Shown: in pieces, positions 55,701 to 62,704 of the stretch
Numbering within the stretch: the first letter of the stretch is position 1
Layout of the letters: every line of letters starts with the position of its first letter
Notes under the pieces: generated by a model
What the model saw: only the letters and a program-made list of their open reading frames with translations
Databases searched by the model: none
What the model was told of the DNA's origin: nothing
Assembly: GCF_013403875.1 (NCBI RefSeq)
Contig: NZ_JACBNX010000014.1
Span: 62,001 to 126,000, forward strand
Length of the DNA stretch: 64,000 nt
Direction: 5' to 3'
DNA from: Burkholderia guangdongensis
GTDB lineage: Bacteria > Pseudomonadota > Gammaproteobacteria > Burkholderiales > Burkholderiaceae
Made by a program: the position numbers and the translations under genes

Positions 55701-55766
55701 GGGGAGAGTTCGGCACGGTATGTGCGGGCGCATGCGCTGGACGACGTGATCGGGAAAATCGGATGA
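52731..55766 (+). CDS. res: Type III restriction endonuclease subunit (Res)
   Basis: A 1011-residue protein with an SF2 helicase core: Walker A EMETGTGKTYVYL near residue 100, motif II VDEPQSVDG near 222, and motif VI QTLGRGLRLAV near 565. The C-terminal nuclease domain has PD-x-ETKRG (TPDWAVLI to VVETKRG, residues 938-962). It cuts DNA when two unmodified sites are in suitable orientation. A 9-bp DNA repeat lies near 54131. All motifs are intact, so the restriction activity is probably functional, not only the methylase. Confidence 0.93.
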   Translation: MRLHFEADLDYQRDAIEAVCDLFRGQEACDGEFSVVARGTHADPASPQRALGIGASGLGIGNRLSITADALAQNLADIQLRGGLPPSGALTSHDFTVEMETGTGKTYVYLRTIFELNRRYGFTKFVIVVPSVAIKEGVYKMLQMTGQHFRELYAGVPFDAFLYDSAKLGQVRNFAASATIQVMVVTVAAINKKDVNNLYKDSEKTGGEKPIDLIRATRPIVIVDEPQSVDGGLEGRGKEALAAMRPLCTLRYSATHVDRHHMVYRLDAVDAYERKLVKQIEIASASVEDAHNLPYVRLVSVSNRRGAIAARVELDVAAGGGVKRQAVAVADGDDLERVTQRALYAGLRIGEIHAAKGAEYMELRDAGGETFLSLGEAYGDIDTLAVQREMIRRTIREHLDKELRLHARGVKVLSLFFVDSVDRYRRYDSHGTPVKGDYARIFEEEYARAAKLPAYRALFDGADAVHGGHGEHGEHDAAGVHDGYFSIDRKGGWTDTSEGSAGSRENAERAYSLIMREKEALLSFDTPLRFIFSHSALKEGWDNPNVFQICTLRDVQTERERRQTLGRGLRLAVDQRGERVRDAGVNTLTVIATEPYERFAESLQKEIEADTGIRFGVVGEHQFAALAVREADGPAHPLGIELSRVLWTHLRAQGYIDAQGKVLDALKGALRRGVLALPDAFEMLRAQIVATLRKLCGRFEIHNADERRAIALRHDASGKAVYLGDDFRALWDRIKHRTVYHVQFDNAKLVRDCTAALRDAPDVARARLQWRKAEIDVGRAGVDAIEMTGAGIVLIDEGELLLPDLLTELQDRTQLTRRSLATILADSGRLDDFRRNPQQFIALAADAINRCKRLALVDGIEYRKLGDRHVHALESFGDATLTGYLRDLRTDARKSIHDAIVCGSEAERAFADALERHDDVKLYAKLPGWFRVPTPLGGYTPDWAVLIERGGDARLYFVVETKRGRGDGELSEHERAKLACGDAHFRALADGESSARYVRAHALDDVIGKIG

Positions 55767-55958
55767 GATGCGACTTCGCGTCCTGGTGAGGCGTATGTCG
55801 CATCGCGCTTTTCGTTAAGCGGCTACTTGCGCGCGCAAGCATCGTCAGGCCGGTATTTGCCGCCCGGTTACGCTTGGTTGCAAATTCAAGACTTTGCAAC
55901 TTCCGCCAAAAGCTATGCTCCGGGCACGAATATCAAAACGTCGAAGATAGGAGACGTC

Positions 55959-57122
55959 ATGAACAAATTGCTCGGCGCGCTGACCTGCGCATGCGTCGCA
56001 TCGCTCGCGCTCGTCGGGTGCGGCGGTGGAGACGGCGGAAGCGGCGCGGCACAAACCGGTACCCTGCGGGTTCAAATGACGGACGCACCGTCGTGCGGTT
56101 TCGATCACATCTACGTGACCGTGTCGCAGGTGCGCGTGAACGCGAGCGCACAGGCGGGCGACAACGACGCCGGCTGGTCGACGCTCACGCTGCCGTCTCC
56201 GCAGAAGCTCGACCTGCTGTCGCTGACCAACGGCGTGCTCGCCGACCTCGGTGACACGGCGCTGCCAGCCGGCCAGTATCAACAGGTCCGCCTCGTGCTC
56301 GCGCAGAACCAGGGCAACACGCTCGCGAATTCGGTCGTGCCGACGGGCGGAACCGAACAGCCGCTCGCGACGCCGAGCGCGACGCAAAGCGGCTACAAGA
56401 TCATCTCGCCATTCACCGTGCAGGCGAACACGCTCGTCGATCTCGTGCTCGACTTCAACGCGTGCAAGTCGATCGTCCAGCAAGGCAACGGCGGCTACTC
56501 GCTGAAGCCCGTCGTGACCGCGACGCCGACCGTCGTGAGCGGCGAGATCTCCGGCTATGTCGCGCCGGCCGAGGCGGGCGCAACGGTCTTTGCCGAGCAG
56601 AACGGCAAGGTCGTCACGGGCACGATCGCGGATAGCTCCGGCAAGTTCGTGCTGTCGCCGCTCGTGCAGAGCTCGACGCAAGGCAACTACGACGTCGTGA
56701 TCGTGCAGAACGATTTCTCGTCGGGCATCGTCCGCTCGGTGCCGGTGGTCGTGAATTCGAATACGGCCGTGTCGACGTCGAGCGCGCCGATCGTGCTGCC
56801 CGCGTCCGCGCCGGACACGGTGGTCGGCGGCACGGTCACGCCGAGCGCCGATGCACTGGTGCGCGCGCTGCAGACGATCAATGGCAATCCGTATGAAATC
56901 GCGTCGGTCAACGCGAACCTCGATACCGGCGCCTACTCGCTGCCGGTGCCGCCCGCGACGCCATACGTCGGCACGTACACCGGGGCGCTGCCGGTCGCGC
57001 TCACCGCCGCGCCGAGCTCGGCCGCGCAGTATACGATCGAGGCCGACGCAGCGTCGGGCGCGACGCAATCGACCGGCGTCAACGCATCGACGAGCCAGAC
57101 GAACGTCAATTTCAGCTTCTGA
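55959..57122 (+). CDS. DUF4382-type lipoprotein
   Basis: A 387-residue exported lipoprotein with lipobox LALVGC at the N-terminus, followed by a Gly linker. The first 170 residues match the DUF4382 style (GTLRVQMTDAPSCGFDHIYVTV, LDLLSLTNGVLADLG, KIISPFTVQANTLVDLVLDFN); the rest is a carboxypeptidase-regulatory-like beta domain repeat. Function is unknown. TAGGAG lies upstream of the ATG. The 192-bp gap before it has a perfect 14-bp palindrome at 55826-55839. Confidence 0.82.
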   Translation: MNKLLGALTCACVASLALVGCGGGDGGSGAAQTGTLRVQMTDAPSCGFDHIYVTVSQVRVNASAQAGDNDAGWSTLTLPSPQKLDLLSLTNGVLADLGDTALPAGQYQQVRLVLAQNQGNTLANSVVPTGGTEQPLATPSATQSGYKIISPFTVQANTLVDLVLDFNACKSIVQQGNGGYSLKPVVTATPTVVSGEISGYVAPAEAGATVFAEQNGKVVTGTIADSSGKFVLSPLVQSSTQGNYDVVIVQNDFSSGIVRSVPVVVNSNTAVSTSSAPIVLPASAPDTVVGGTVTPSADALVRALQTINGNPYEIASVNANLDTGAYSLPVPPATPYVGTYTGALPVALTAAPSSAAQYTIEADAASGATQSTGVNASTSQTNVNFSF

Positions 57123-57192
57123 TCCGACGGATCAGTTGCGTGAATCCGGGAAGGGCCGTGCATGGCCCCTCCCGATCTACCCGGAGAACGAA

Positions 57193-57348
57193 GTGAAGAA
57201 AGGGGTGATTGCACTGCTGGTCGCGGCCGGCATGTTGAGCGGATGCGTCGCGTATGTGCCGGCGGCGCCGGGCGTCGTCGTCGTGCCGCAGGGCGGTCCG
57301 GGCAACGGCTTCTGTCCGCCCGGACAGGCGAAGAAGGGCAACTGCTGA
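57193..57348 (+). CDS. Small lipoprotein, 51 residues
   Basis: A short open frame from a GTG at 57193 with GGAG six bases upstream. The product has a lipoprotein signal (KKGVIALLVAAGMLSGC) and a mature tail PGNGFCPPGQAKKGNC with two more cysteines. It lies 70 bp after the DUF4382 gene and directly before a strong terminator, so it probably ends that transcript. It is too short to assign to a family, though small lipoproteins with this tail are familiar in Burkholderia genomes. Confidence 0.7.
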   Translation: MKKGVIALLVAAGMLSGCVAYVPAAPGVVVVPQGGPGNGFCPPGQAKKGNC

Positions 57349-57391
57349 AACGACTGGCCGCGCGAAGCGAACACGTTCCGACTGCCGAAAC

Positions 57392-57427
57392 CAAAACCCC
57401 CATGCCGTTTCCAGCATGGGGGTTTTG
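57392..57427. terminator. Strong intrinsic terminator
   Basis: A perfect 14-bp stem, CAAAACCCCCATGC (57392-57405) with GCATGGGGGTTTTG (57414-57427), closes on an 8-base loop. A and T tracts on both sides let it act on either strand, ending the small lipoprotein gene and the opposing Gly-rich gene. Confidence 0.92.
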
Positions 57428-57453
57428 CTATCAGCGGACGCGCGCGACGCCGC

Positions 57454-57882
57454 TCAGTGATGGTCGATCGACGTGTCGCTGTCCGTCGTATGCCGGACCG
57501 GGAGGGTCGTCGCGCGCGTGTGATGCGTGTGCGCGTGCCCATGCCGTCCGTGATGATGGCCGAGCCCCGGCCGCGCGCCCGCGCGGTCCGCGATCGCGTC
57601 CGAGCGGTCGGTTGCGCGCGCGAGGCCCTTGTCGCGGTCGGCGGACTTGACGCCGTTCGAATTGCTCTCGGCCGACGCGCTCGTGTGGCCGCCAGCATCG
57701 CCGCCCGCTCCGCCCATGCCGCCACCGCCCGCGCCGTGGCCGCCGCCCCCGCCATTACCGCCGCCGTTGCCGCCGCCCCCGCCATTACCGCCGCCGTTGC
57801 CGCCGCCGGCCGCAAAAGCCGATGCCGCACCGAGCGCGAAAAGTGCCGCCGCAAATGCACTAACGTAGCGCTGCTTGTTCAT
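57454..57882 (-). CDS. Secreted glycine-rich protein with a His-rich tail
   Basis: A 142-residue exported protein. A signal peptide (MNKQRYVSAFAAALFALG, ending AFA) precedes a long Gly/Asn-rich tract (GGGNGGGNGGGGG) and a C-terminal histidine-rich stretch (GLGHHHGRHGHAHTHH) that could bind metal. The Gly tract is built from a 30-bp DNA unit repeated twice (57745-57804 approx.). AAGGAG precedes the ATG at 57882. It is next to a metal-efflux operon, which makes metal binding attractive but unproven. Confidence 0.72.
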   Translation of the reverse strand: MNKQRYVSAFAAALFALGAASAFAAGGGNGGGNGGGGGNGGGNGGGGGHGAGGGGMGGAGGDAGGHTSASAESNSNGVKSADRDKGLARATDRSDAIADRAGARPGLGHHHGRHGHAHTHHTRATTLPVRHTTDSDTSIDHH

Positions 57883-57928
57883 CTTCTTGCTCCTTCGAGC
57901 GCATTGAGGTGCTTGCATTGTACGAATG

Positions 57929-57951
57929 CGCGGCGCAGCCACTGCGCCGCG
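57929..57951. promoter_or_regulatory. Inverted repeat upstream of the Gly-rich gene
   Basis: Perfect 10-bp arms CGCGGCGCAG (57929-57938) and CTGCGCCGCG (57942-57951) flank CCA. A TACAAT box for the minus-strand gene lies just downstream (57916-57921), so the dyad may be an operator or a 5'-mRNA hairpin. Confidence 0.5.
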
Positions 57952-58056
57952 TTGTAAATATTCGTAACACCATCGAATTGCCCTATTCTTCCGAAGAATT
58001 CGCGTTAAAAGCCTCTCGGCGCGAGCGGGCTTTCGTTCCGCATTCTCGCGTCGATG

Positions 58057-58080
58057 TATCCTATCCCCCCCGATAGGATA
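58057..58080. promoter_or_regulatory. CsoR/RcnR-type operator at the start of the metal-efflux operon
   Basis: Perfect 9-bp arms TATCCTATC (58057-58065) and GATAGGATA (58072-58080) flank exactly six C bases (six G on the other strand). This is the signature of CsoR/RcnR operators, in which a G/C tract sits between short AT inverted repeats. The operator ends 6 bp before the repressor's start codon and its right arm holds the only ribosome-binding-like AGGA, so repressor binding would block the gene start directly. Confidence 0.85.
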
Positions 58081-58086
58081 TGAACC

Positions 58087-58356
58087 ATGTCGATCCACAG
58101 CTCCCACCCCGATATCGTCAAGCGCCTGAAGCGCGCCGAAGGCCATCTGCGCAGCGTGATCGCGATGCTCGAGGACGGCCGTCCGTGCGTCGAGATCGCG
58201 CAGCAGTTGCAGGCGGTCGAGAAGGCGGTCGCGAACGCGAAGCAGACGCTCGTGCACGATCACATCGACCACTGCCTCGACCATGCGGTCGAGCAAGGCG
58301 CGCAGAGCCCCGGCGACGCGATCCGCGAACTGAAAACCATCACCCGATACCTGTGA
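58087..58356 (+). CDS. Metal-sensing repressor, CsoR/RcnR family
   Basis: An 89-residue all-helical repressor. The metal-site residues align as Cys34 (GRPCVEIAQQL), His59 (VHDHIDHC) and Cys63, the X-C-H-C fingerprint of CsoR-like copper or InrS-like nickel sensors, not the H-C-H-H of RcnR. Extra histidines lie at positions 4, 7, 20, 57 and 62. It should release its operator when metal binds. The gene starts the operon with the RcnA-like exporter 4 bp on, so nickel or cobalt is the likely metal. Confidence 0.88.
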   Translation: MSIHSSHPDIVKRLKRAEGHLRSVIAMLEDGRPCVEIAQQLQAVEKAVANAKQTLVHDHIDHCLDHAVEQGAQSPGDAIRELKTITRYL

Positions 58357-58360
58357 CGCG

Positions 58361-59548
58361 ATGACCGATTTCTCCTCCCTCCTCCAGCAAGGCGCGTCGA
58401 ACGCGTGGCTGTTCGTGCCGAGCGCGATCCTGCTCGGCGCGCTGCACGGGCTCGAGCCCGGCCATTCGAAGACGATGATGGCCGCGTTCATCGTCGCGAT
58501 TCGCGGCACCGTCACGCAGGCGGTGCTGCTTGGCCTGTCCGCGACGCTCTCGCATACGGCCGTCGTCTGGCTCGTCGCGCTCGCCGGCATGTATCTGGGC
58601 CGCAACTGGAACATGGAAACAAGCGAGCCCTACTTCCAGATCGCGTCGGCGGTGATGATCGTCGCGATCGCGCTGTGGATGATGTGGCGTACCGCGCGCC
58701 AGCGGGGCCATGCGCACGACGATCATCGCCATGAGCACGGCCATCACCATCACCACGACCACGCGCACGATCATGGCCACGACCACGATCACGCGCATGG
58801 CCATGCGCACGCTCATGACGAGACGCGGCACATCGACACCAGCCACGGCGCCGTCGAGCTGTCGATCTTCGAGGACGGCGTGCCGCCGCGTTTCCGCCTG
58901 CGCCGTGCGAGCCGCGACGGCCACGCGTGGTCCGCGGATCAGGTGCGCGTGCGGACCGAGCGCGTCGGCGGCGCGATGCAGACGTTCGCGTTCGTCGCGC
59001 GCGACGGCTTTCTCGAATCGGTCGACGAGATTCCGGAGCCGCATTCGTTCGTCGCGCGCCTGTCGCTCGGGCACGGCGATCACAGCCACGACTACGACGT
59101 CGTGTTCGCGGAAGACGCGCATGCGCACGCCGCGCTGCGCGCGAGCGGTCTCGAGCTCGACGTCGACGGCTTCCAGGACGCGCACGAGCGCGCACACGCG
59201 GACGACATCCGCCGCCGCTTCGCGGACCGCGAAGTGACGACCGCACAGATCGTGATGTTCGGGCTGACGGGGGGCCTCGTGCCGTGCCCGGCGTCGATCA
59301 CGGTGCTGCTGCTGTGCCTGCAGTTGAAACGGTTCGCGCTCGGCGCGACACTCGTGCTGTGCTTCAGCATCGGCCTCGCGCTGACGATGGTCGCGTCCGG
59401 CACGCTCGCGGCATTGAGCGTGAAGCACGTGTCGAAGCGCTGGAGCGGCTTCGGCGATTTCGCGCGCAAGGCCCCATATGTGTCCGGTGTCGTGATCCTG
59501 CTCGTCGGGATCTTCGTCGGCTACCAGGGCTACAGCGCGCTCGGCTGA
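58361..59548 (+). CDS. rcnA: Nickel/cobalt efflux protein (RcnA-like, NicO family)
   Basis: A 395-residue membrane protein with the NicO motif HGLEPGHSKTMM in its first helix, a long cytoplasmic loop that is extremely rich in histidine and aspartate (residues 115-155), and a second set of helices with GGLVPCPASITVLLLCL. RcnA exports Ni2+ and Co2+. The segment between residues 155 and 300 is larger than in E. coli RcnA. It is co-transcribed with the upstream repressor. Confidence 0.92.
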   Translation: MTDFSSLLQQGASNAWLFVPSAILLGALHGLEPGHSKTMMAAFIVAIRGTVTQAVLLGLSATLSHTAVVWLVALAGMYLGRNWNMETSEPYFQIASAVMIVAIALWMMWRTARQRGHAHDDHRHEHGHHHHHDHAHDHGHDHDHAHGHAHAHDETRHIDTSHGAVELSIFEDGVPPRFRLRRASRDGHAWSADQVRVRTERVGGAMQTFAFVARDGFLESVDEIPEPHSFVARLSLGHGDHSHDYDVVFAEDAHAHAALRASGLELDVDGFQDAHERAHADDIRRRFADREVTTAQIVMFGLTGGLVPCPASITVLLLCLQLKRFALGATLVLCFSIGLALTMVASGTLAALSVKHVSKRWSGFGDFARKAPYVSGVVILLVGIFVGYQGYSALG

Positions 59549-59579
59549 TCGCGCCACGCGGCGCATGCACGGAGGTCGG

Positions 59580-60836
59580 ATGAGTTCGCGTTCCGCCGTA
59601 TCGTCCCGCCCCGCGATCCCGCGCACCGTCTGGGCGCTCGGCGTCGTGAGCCTGCTGATGGACCTGTCGTCGGAGCTCGTGCACGCGCTGCTGCCGATCT
59701 ACCTGGTGTCGACGATGGGCATGAGCGTCGCCGCGCTCGGCGTGCTCGAAGGCGCGGCCGAATCCACCGCGCTGATCGTCAAGATCTTCTCCGGCGCGAT
59801 CAGCGACTGGCTCGGCCGCCGCAAGGGGCTGCTGCTGTTCGGCTACGGGCTCGCGGCGCTGACGAAACCGCTCTTCCCGCTCGCGACCGTGCCCGGCACC
59901 GTGATCGCCGCGCGGCTCGTCGATCGCGTCGGCAAGGGCATCCGCGGCGCGCCGCGCGACGCACTCGTCGCCGACGTCGCGCCACCCGAGATCCAGGGCG
60001 CATGCTTCGGGTTGCGCCAGTCGATGGATACCATCGGCGCGTTCGCGGGCCCGCTCTGCGCGATCGTGCTGATGTTCGCGTTCGCCGATCACATCCGCGC
60101 GGTGCTGTGGTTCGCGGTCGTGCCCGCGTTCGCGACCGTCGCGGTGCTGCTGTTCGGCGTGCGCGAGCCCGATGCCGGCACGCTGCCGCCCGACTCGGCG
60201 CACAACCCCGCGCACGGCCCGAAGCGCGCGGCCCGCGCGTTCCGCTCGCCGCTGCACTGGCGCGCGCTGCGCGAATTCTCCCCGCGCTACTGGTTCGTCG
60301 TGACGATCGGCGCGACGTTCACGCTCGCGCGCTTCAGCGAGGCGTTCCTCGTGCTGCGCGCGCAGCAGACCGGCATGAATCTCGCGTGGATTCCGTCGGT
60401 GATGGTCGTGATGAGTGTCGCGTATGCGCTGTCCGCGTATCCGGTCGGGATCGTGTCGGATCGCATCGGCCGCCGCGCGCTGCTCGCGCTCGGGATGGCG
60501 CTGCTGATCGTCGCGGACCTCCTGCTCGGCGCGCGGGCGGACAAGGCCGTCGTGTTCGCGGGCGTCGCCGCGTGGGGGCTGCACATGGGCTTCACGCAGG
60601 GGATTCTCGCGGCGATGGTCGCTCAGACCGCGCCGGCGTCGCTGCGCGGCACCGCGTTCGGCGTGTTCAATCTTGCCAGCGGAATCGCGATGCTCCTCGC
60701 GAGCGCGATCGCCGGCGCGATCTGGCAGCGCTTCGGCGCATCGACGATGTTCTTCTGCGGCGCGGCACTCGTGATCGTGCCGCTGCTGATGTGCGCATTC
60801 GCGCCGGCCGGCGCGGCGGACGACAAAAAGGCGTGA
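59580..60836 (+). CDS. MFS transporter in the metal-efflux operon
   Basis: A 418-residue protein with 12 predicted helices and MFS motif A (SGAISDWLGRRKGLLLFGYG). The N-terminal SLLMDLSSELVHALLPIYL segment resembles NreB-like and related MFS exporters. It follows rcnA after 31 bp with GGAGG before the ATG at 59580. It may export a metal complex or another compound together with RcnA; the His-rich tail of NreB is absent. Confidence 0.85.
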   Translation: MSSRSAVSSRPAIPRTVWALGVVSLLMDLSSELVHALLPIYLVSTMGMSVAALGVLEGAAESTALIVKIFSGAISDWLGRRKGLLLFGYGLAALTKPLFPLATVPGTVIAARLVDRVGKGIRGAPRDALVADVAPPEIQGACFGLRQSMDTIGAFAGPLCAIVLMFAFADHIRAVLWFAVVPAFATVAVLLFGVREPDAGTLPPDSAHNPAHGPKRAARAFRSPLHWRALREFSPRYWFVVTIGATFTLARFSEAFLVLRAQQTGMNLAWIPSVMVVMSVAYALSAYPVGIVSDRIGRRALLALGMALLIVADLLLGARADKAVVFAGVAAWGLHMGFTQGILAAMVAQTAPASLRGTAFGVFNLASGIAMLLASAIAGAIWQRFGASTMFFCGAALVIVPLLMCAFAPAGAADDKKA

Positions 60837-60880
60837 CGCGCGGGATGGCCGCGCGTCACGCCTCGTCGGGCGCTGCAAGG

Positions 60881-60957
60881 TACTGCGTGGTGACTGCGCG
60901 GTTGTTGCGCGGTTACCGTGAAGTTACCGCGCAGTTACCGTGCAATTATTGCGACTG
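60881..60957. repeat. Degenerate 11-bp tandem repeat
   Basis: Seven consecutive 11-bp units run from 60881 to 60957, with consensus close to TACTGCGCGGT or TACCGTGCAGT. The period equals about one helical turn. The repeat fills the gap between the convergent MFS and glycine-zipper genes, and its last unit forms the 3' end of the latter. Because 11 is not a multiple of three, unit changes would alter that gene's C-terminus. Confidence 0.75.
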
Positions 60958-61203
60958 CGCGCCGGCCTGGGCCTGCACGGCGGCCTGATGCTGCGCGGCC
61001 GCTTCCTGCGCGTGCTTCTTTGCGAGGTGGTGGCCGACGATGCAGCCGCCGACCGCGCCCGCGACCGCATGGTGGCCCGCGTAGTGGCCGGCGACGCCGC
61101 CGACCACCGCGCCCTTCAGACAGCCCGCGGCCTGCGCGGTGCCGACCGTCGCGACGGCCAGTGCGGCGGCGGCCGCGAACAGCTTGATCTTGTTGGTTTT
61201 CAT
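60946..61203 (-). CDS. Small exported protein with glycine-zipper features
   Basis: An 85-residue protein with a signal peptide (MKTNKIKLFAAAAALAVATVG, ending AQA), then GCLKGAVVGGVAGHYAGHH and GAVGGCIVGHH, regularly spaced glycines as in glycine-zipper envelope proteins, two cysteines and several histidines. The tail is Ala/Gln-rich and ends inside the 11-bp DNA repeat. Homologues are usually annotated as hypothetical; no function is known. Confidence 0.72.
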   Translation of the reverse strand: MKTNKIKLFAAAAALAVATVGTAQAAGCLKGAVVGGVAGHYAGHHAVAGAVGGCIVGHHLAKKHAQEAAAQHQAAVQAQAGAQSQ

Positions 61204-61256
61204 GTGCTCACGCTCCGAGTTGAAGTGGGTCGGATATTAGGCGCTTTTACGCGACT

Positions 61257-61565
61257 TCAATAGCCCCCGCGCTCGCCATCGTGCCATCCGTGCTCACGCT
61301 CGCGCCACTGATGTTCGCGCCATTCGCGACGGCGCCATTCCTGCTCGCGCCATTCGCGTTCACGCCAGCCGTCGTCGCGATAGCCGACCGGCGCATACCC
61401 AACGGGCGCATACGCAACAGGCGGCGCGACGTACACGGGCTCCGGCGCCGGCGCATAGACGCCGGGCACGCCGAGACCGATCGCGACGTCGACGTGGGCC
61501 GACGCCGCGGTCGAGCCCGCGAGCGCTGCAAAACCGAGTACCGCACCGATCAGGATCTTGTTCAT
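61257..61565 (-). CDS. Small exported protein with Trp-Arg-Glu repeats
   Basis: A 102-residue protein with a signal peptide (ending TAASA), a Pro/Tyr-rich middle (YAPAPEPVYVAPP) and a C-terminal run of five WREx-type repeats (EWREQEWRRREWREHQW). The repeats come from a 15-bp DNA unit (61300-61370 approx.). The start at 61565 has GGGAG upstream. Similar proteins with YxP and basic repeat tails occur in Burkholderia without known function. Confidence 0.7.
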   Translation of the reverse strand: MNKILIGAVLGFAALAGSTAASAHVDVAIGLGVPGVYAPAPEPVYVAPPVAYAPVGYAPVGYRDDGWREREWREQEWRRREWREHQWREREHGWHDGERGGY

Positions 61566-61702
61566 CTCGTGACTCCCGCGCACATTGAAGTGCTTCATGT
61601 GAATACGGTTCGGAGTCTAGGCGTCGGCCTGCGATACAGGTGCAACGGCCATGCGAGAGAAGTAACCGCAGGTAACGCGTCCCTCGGCGCGGCCACGCCC
61701 GT

Positions 61703-62704
61703 TCAGCCGGCGCTTTGCAGCCAGTGCACGCTGAAGTGCCGGGCGGCGTCGGTCCACACCGCGGCGGGCTCGAAGCCGGCGCGCGCGGCGATCGCGCGGA
61801 AGCCGGCGATCGTGAACTTGTACGAGTTTTCGGTATGGATGCGCTCGCCGTCGTCGAAGTCGAATACGCGGCCGAGCACGCGGGCCGTCTGCGTGCGCAG
61901 GCTGACGAGATGCATCTCGATGCGCGTGCGCAGCGGATCGTAGTGCGCGTGATGCGCGAAGCCGTCGACGTCGAAGTCCGCGCCGAGCTCGTCGTTCGCG
62001 CGCCGCAGCAGGTTCAGGTTGAACTGCGCGGTCACGCCCTGCGCGTCGTTGTACGCGCGATGCAGCGTCGCCGGATCCTTCACGAGATCGACGCCGACGA
62101 GCAATCCGCCGCCGCGCAGCAGCCGCGCCGCATCGCGCAGGAACGCGTCCGCTTCGTCCGGCGAGAAGTTGCCGATCGTCGAGCCGGGGAAGAAGCCGAT
62201 CCGCTTCCCGCGCGTCACGGGCAGCGCCGCGAGCTGCTCCGGCTTCGTGTAGTCGGCCGCGAGCGGTACGACGTCGAGCCGCGGATACGCGTCGCGCAAC
62301 CGCTGCGCGGCGCCGTGCAGATGGTCGGCCGAGATGTCGACCGGGATGTAGCGCGCGGGCGCGCCGTCGCGCGCGAACGCGTCGAGCAGGATGCGGATCT
62401 TCGCGAGCGAGCCGGCGCCGAACTCGACGATGTCCGCATCCGCGCCGACGCGCCGCACGATGTCGCTCGCATGCGCGCGCAGGATGCCGAGCTCGGTGCG
62501 GGTCGGATAGTACTCGGGCAGCTCGCAGATGCGGTCGAACAGCGCGGAGCCGGCCGCGTCGTAGAAGTATTTCGGCGGAATGCTCCGCGGCGAGCGCGAC
62601 AGGCCCGCGAGCAGGTCACGGCCGAACGCGCTCGCGTGCGCCGGCATGGTCGGTGGCGGCGGCGGGCCGCCATGCACGGCGGCCGGATCAGACGTCTCTC
62701 GCAA
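61703..62704 (-). CDS. egtD: L-histidine N-alpha-methyltransferase EgtD
   Basis: A 333-residue SAM methyltransferase. SIPPKYFYDAAGSALFDRI, PEYYPTRTE and the SAM site EFGAGSLAKIRILLDAF are the family hallmarks. EgtD makes hercynine, the trimethylated histidine on which ergothioneine is built. A TTG at 62704 has GGGAG six bases upstream and is the likely start by ribosome site; an ATG at 62647 gives a more family-like N-terminus. It overlaps egtB by 17 bp. Confidence 0.92.
   Translation of the reverse strand: MRETSDPAAVHGGPPPPPTMPAHASAFGRDLLAGLSRSPRSIPPKYFYDAAGSALFDRICELPEYYPTRTELGILRAHASDIVRRVGADADIVEFGAGSLAKIRILLDAFARDGAPARYIPVDISADHLHGAAQRLRDAYPRLDVVPLAADYTKPEQLAALPVTRGKRIGFFPGSTIGNFSPDEADAFLRDAARLLRGGGLLVGVDLVKDPATLHRAYNDAQGVTAQFNLNLLRRANDELGADFDVDGFAHHAHYDPLRTRIEMHLVSLRTQTARVLGRVFDFDDGERIHTENSYKFTIAGFRAIAARAGFEPAAVWTDAARHFSVHWLQSAG

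Noticed and set aside
57745..57804. CRISPR array
   Set aside because: The repeat is only two copies with no spacers and encodes a Gly-rich protein segment.
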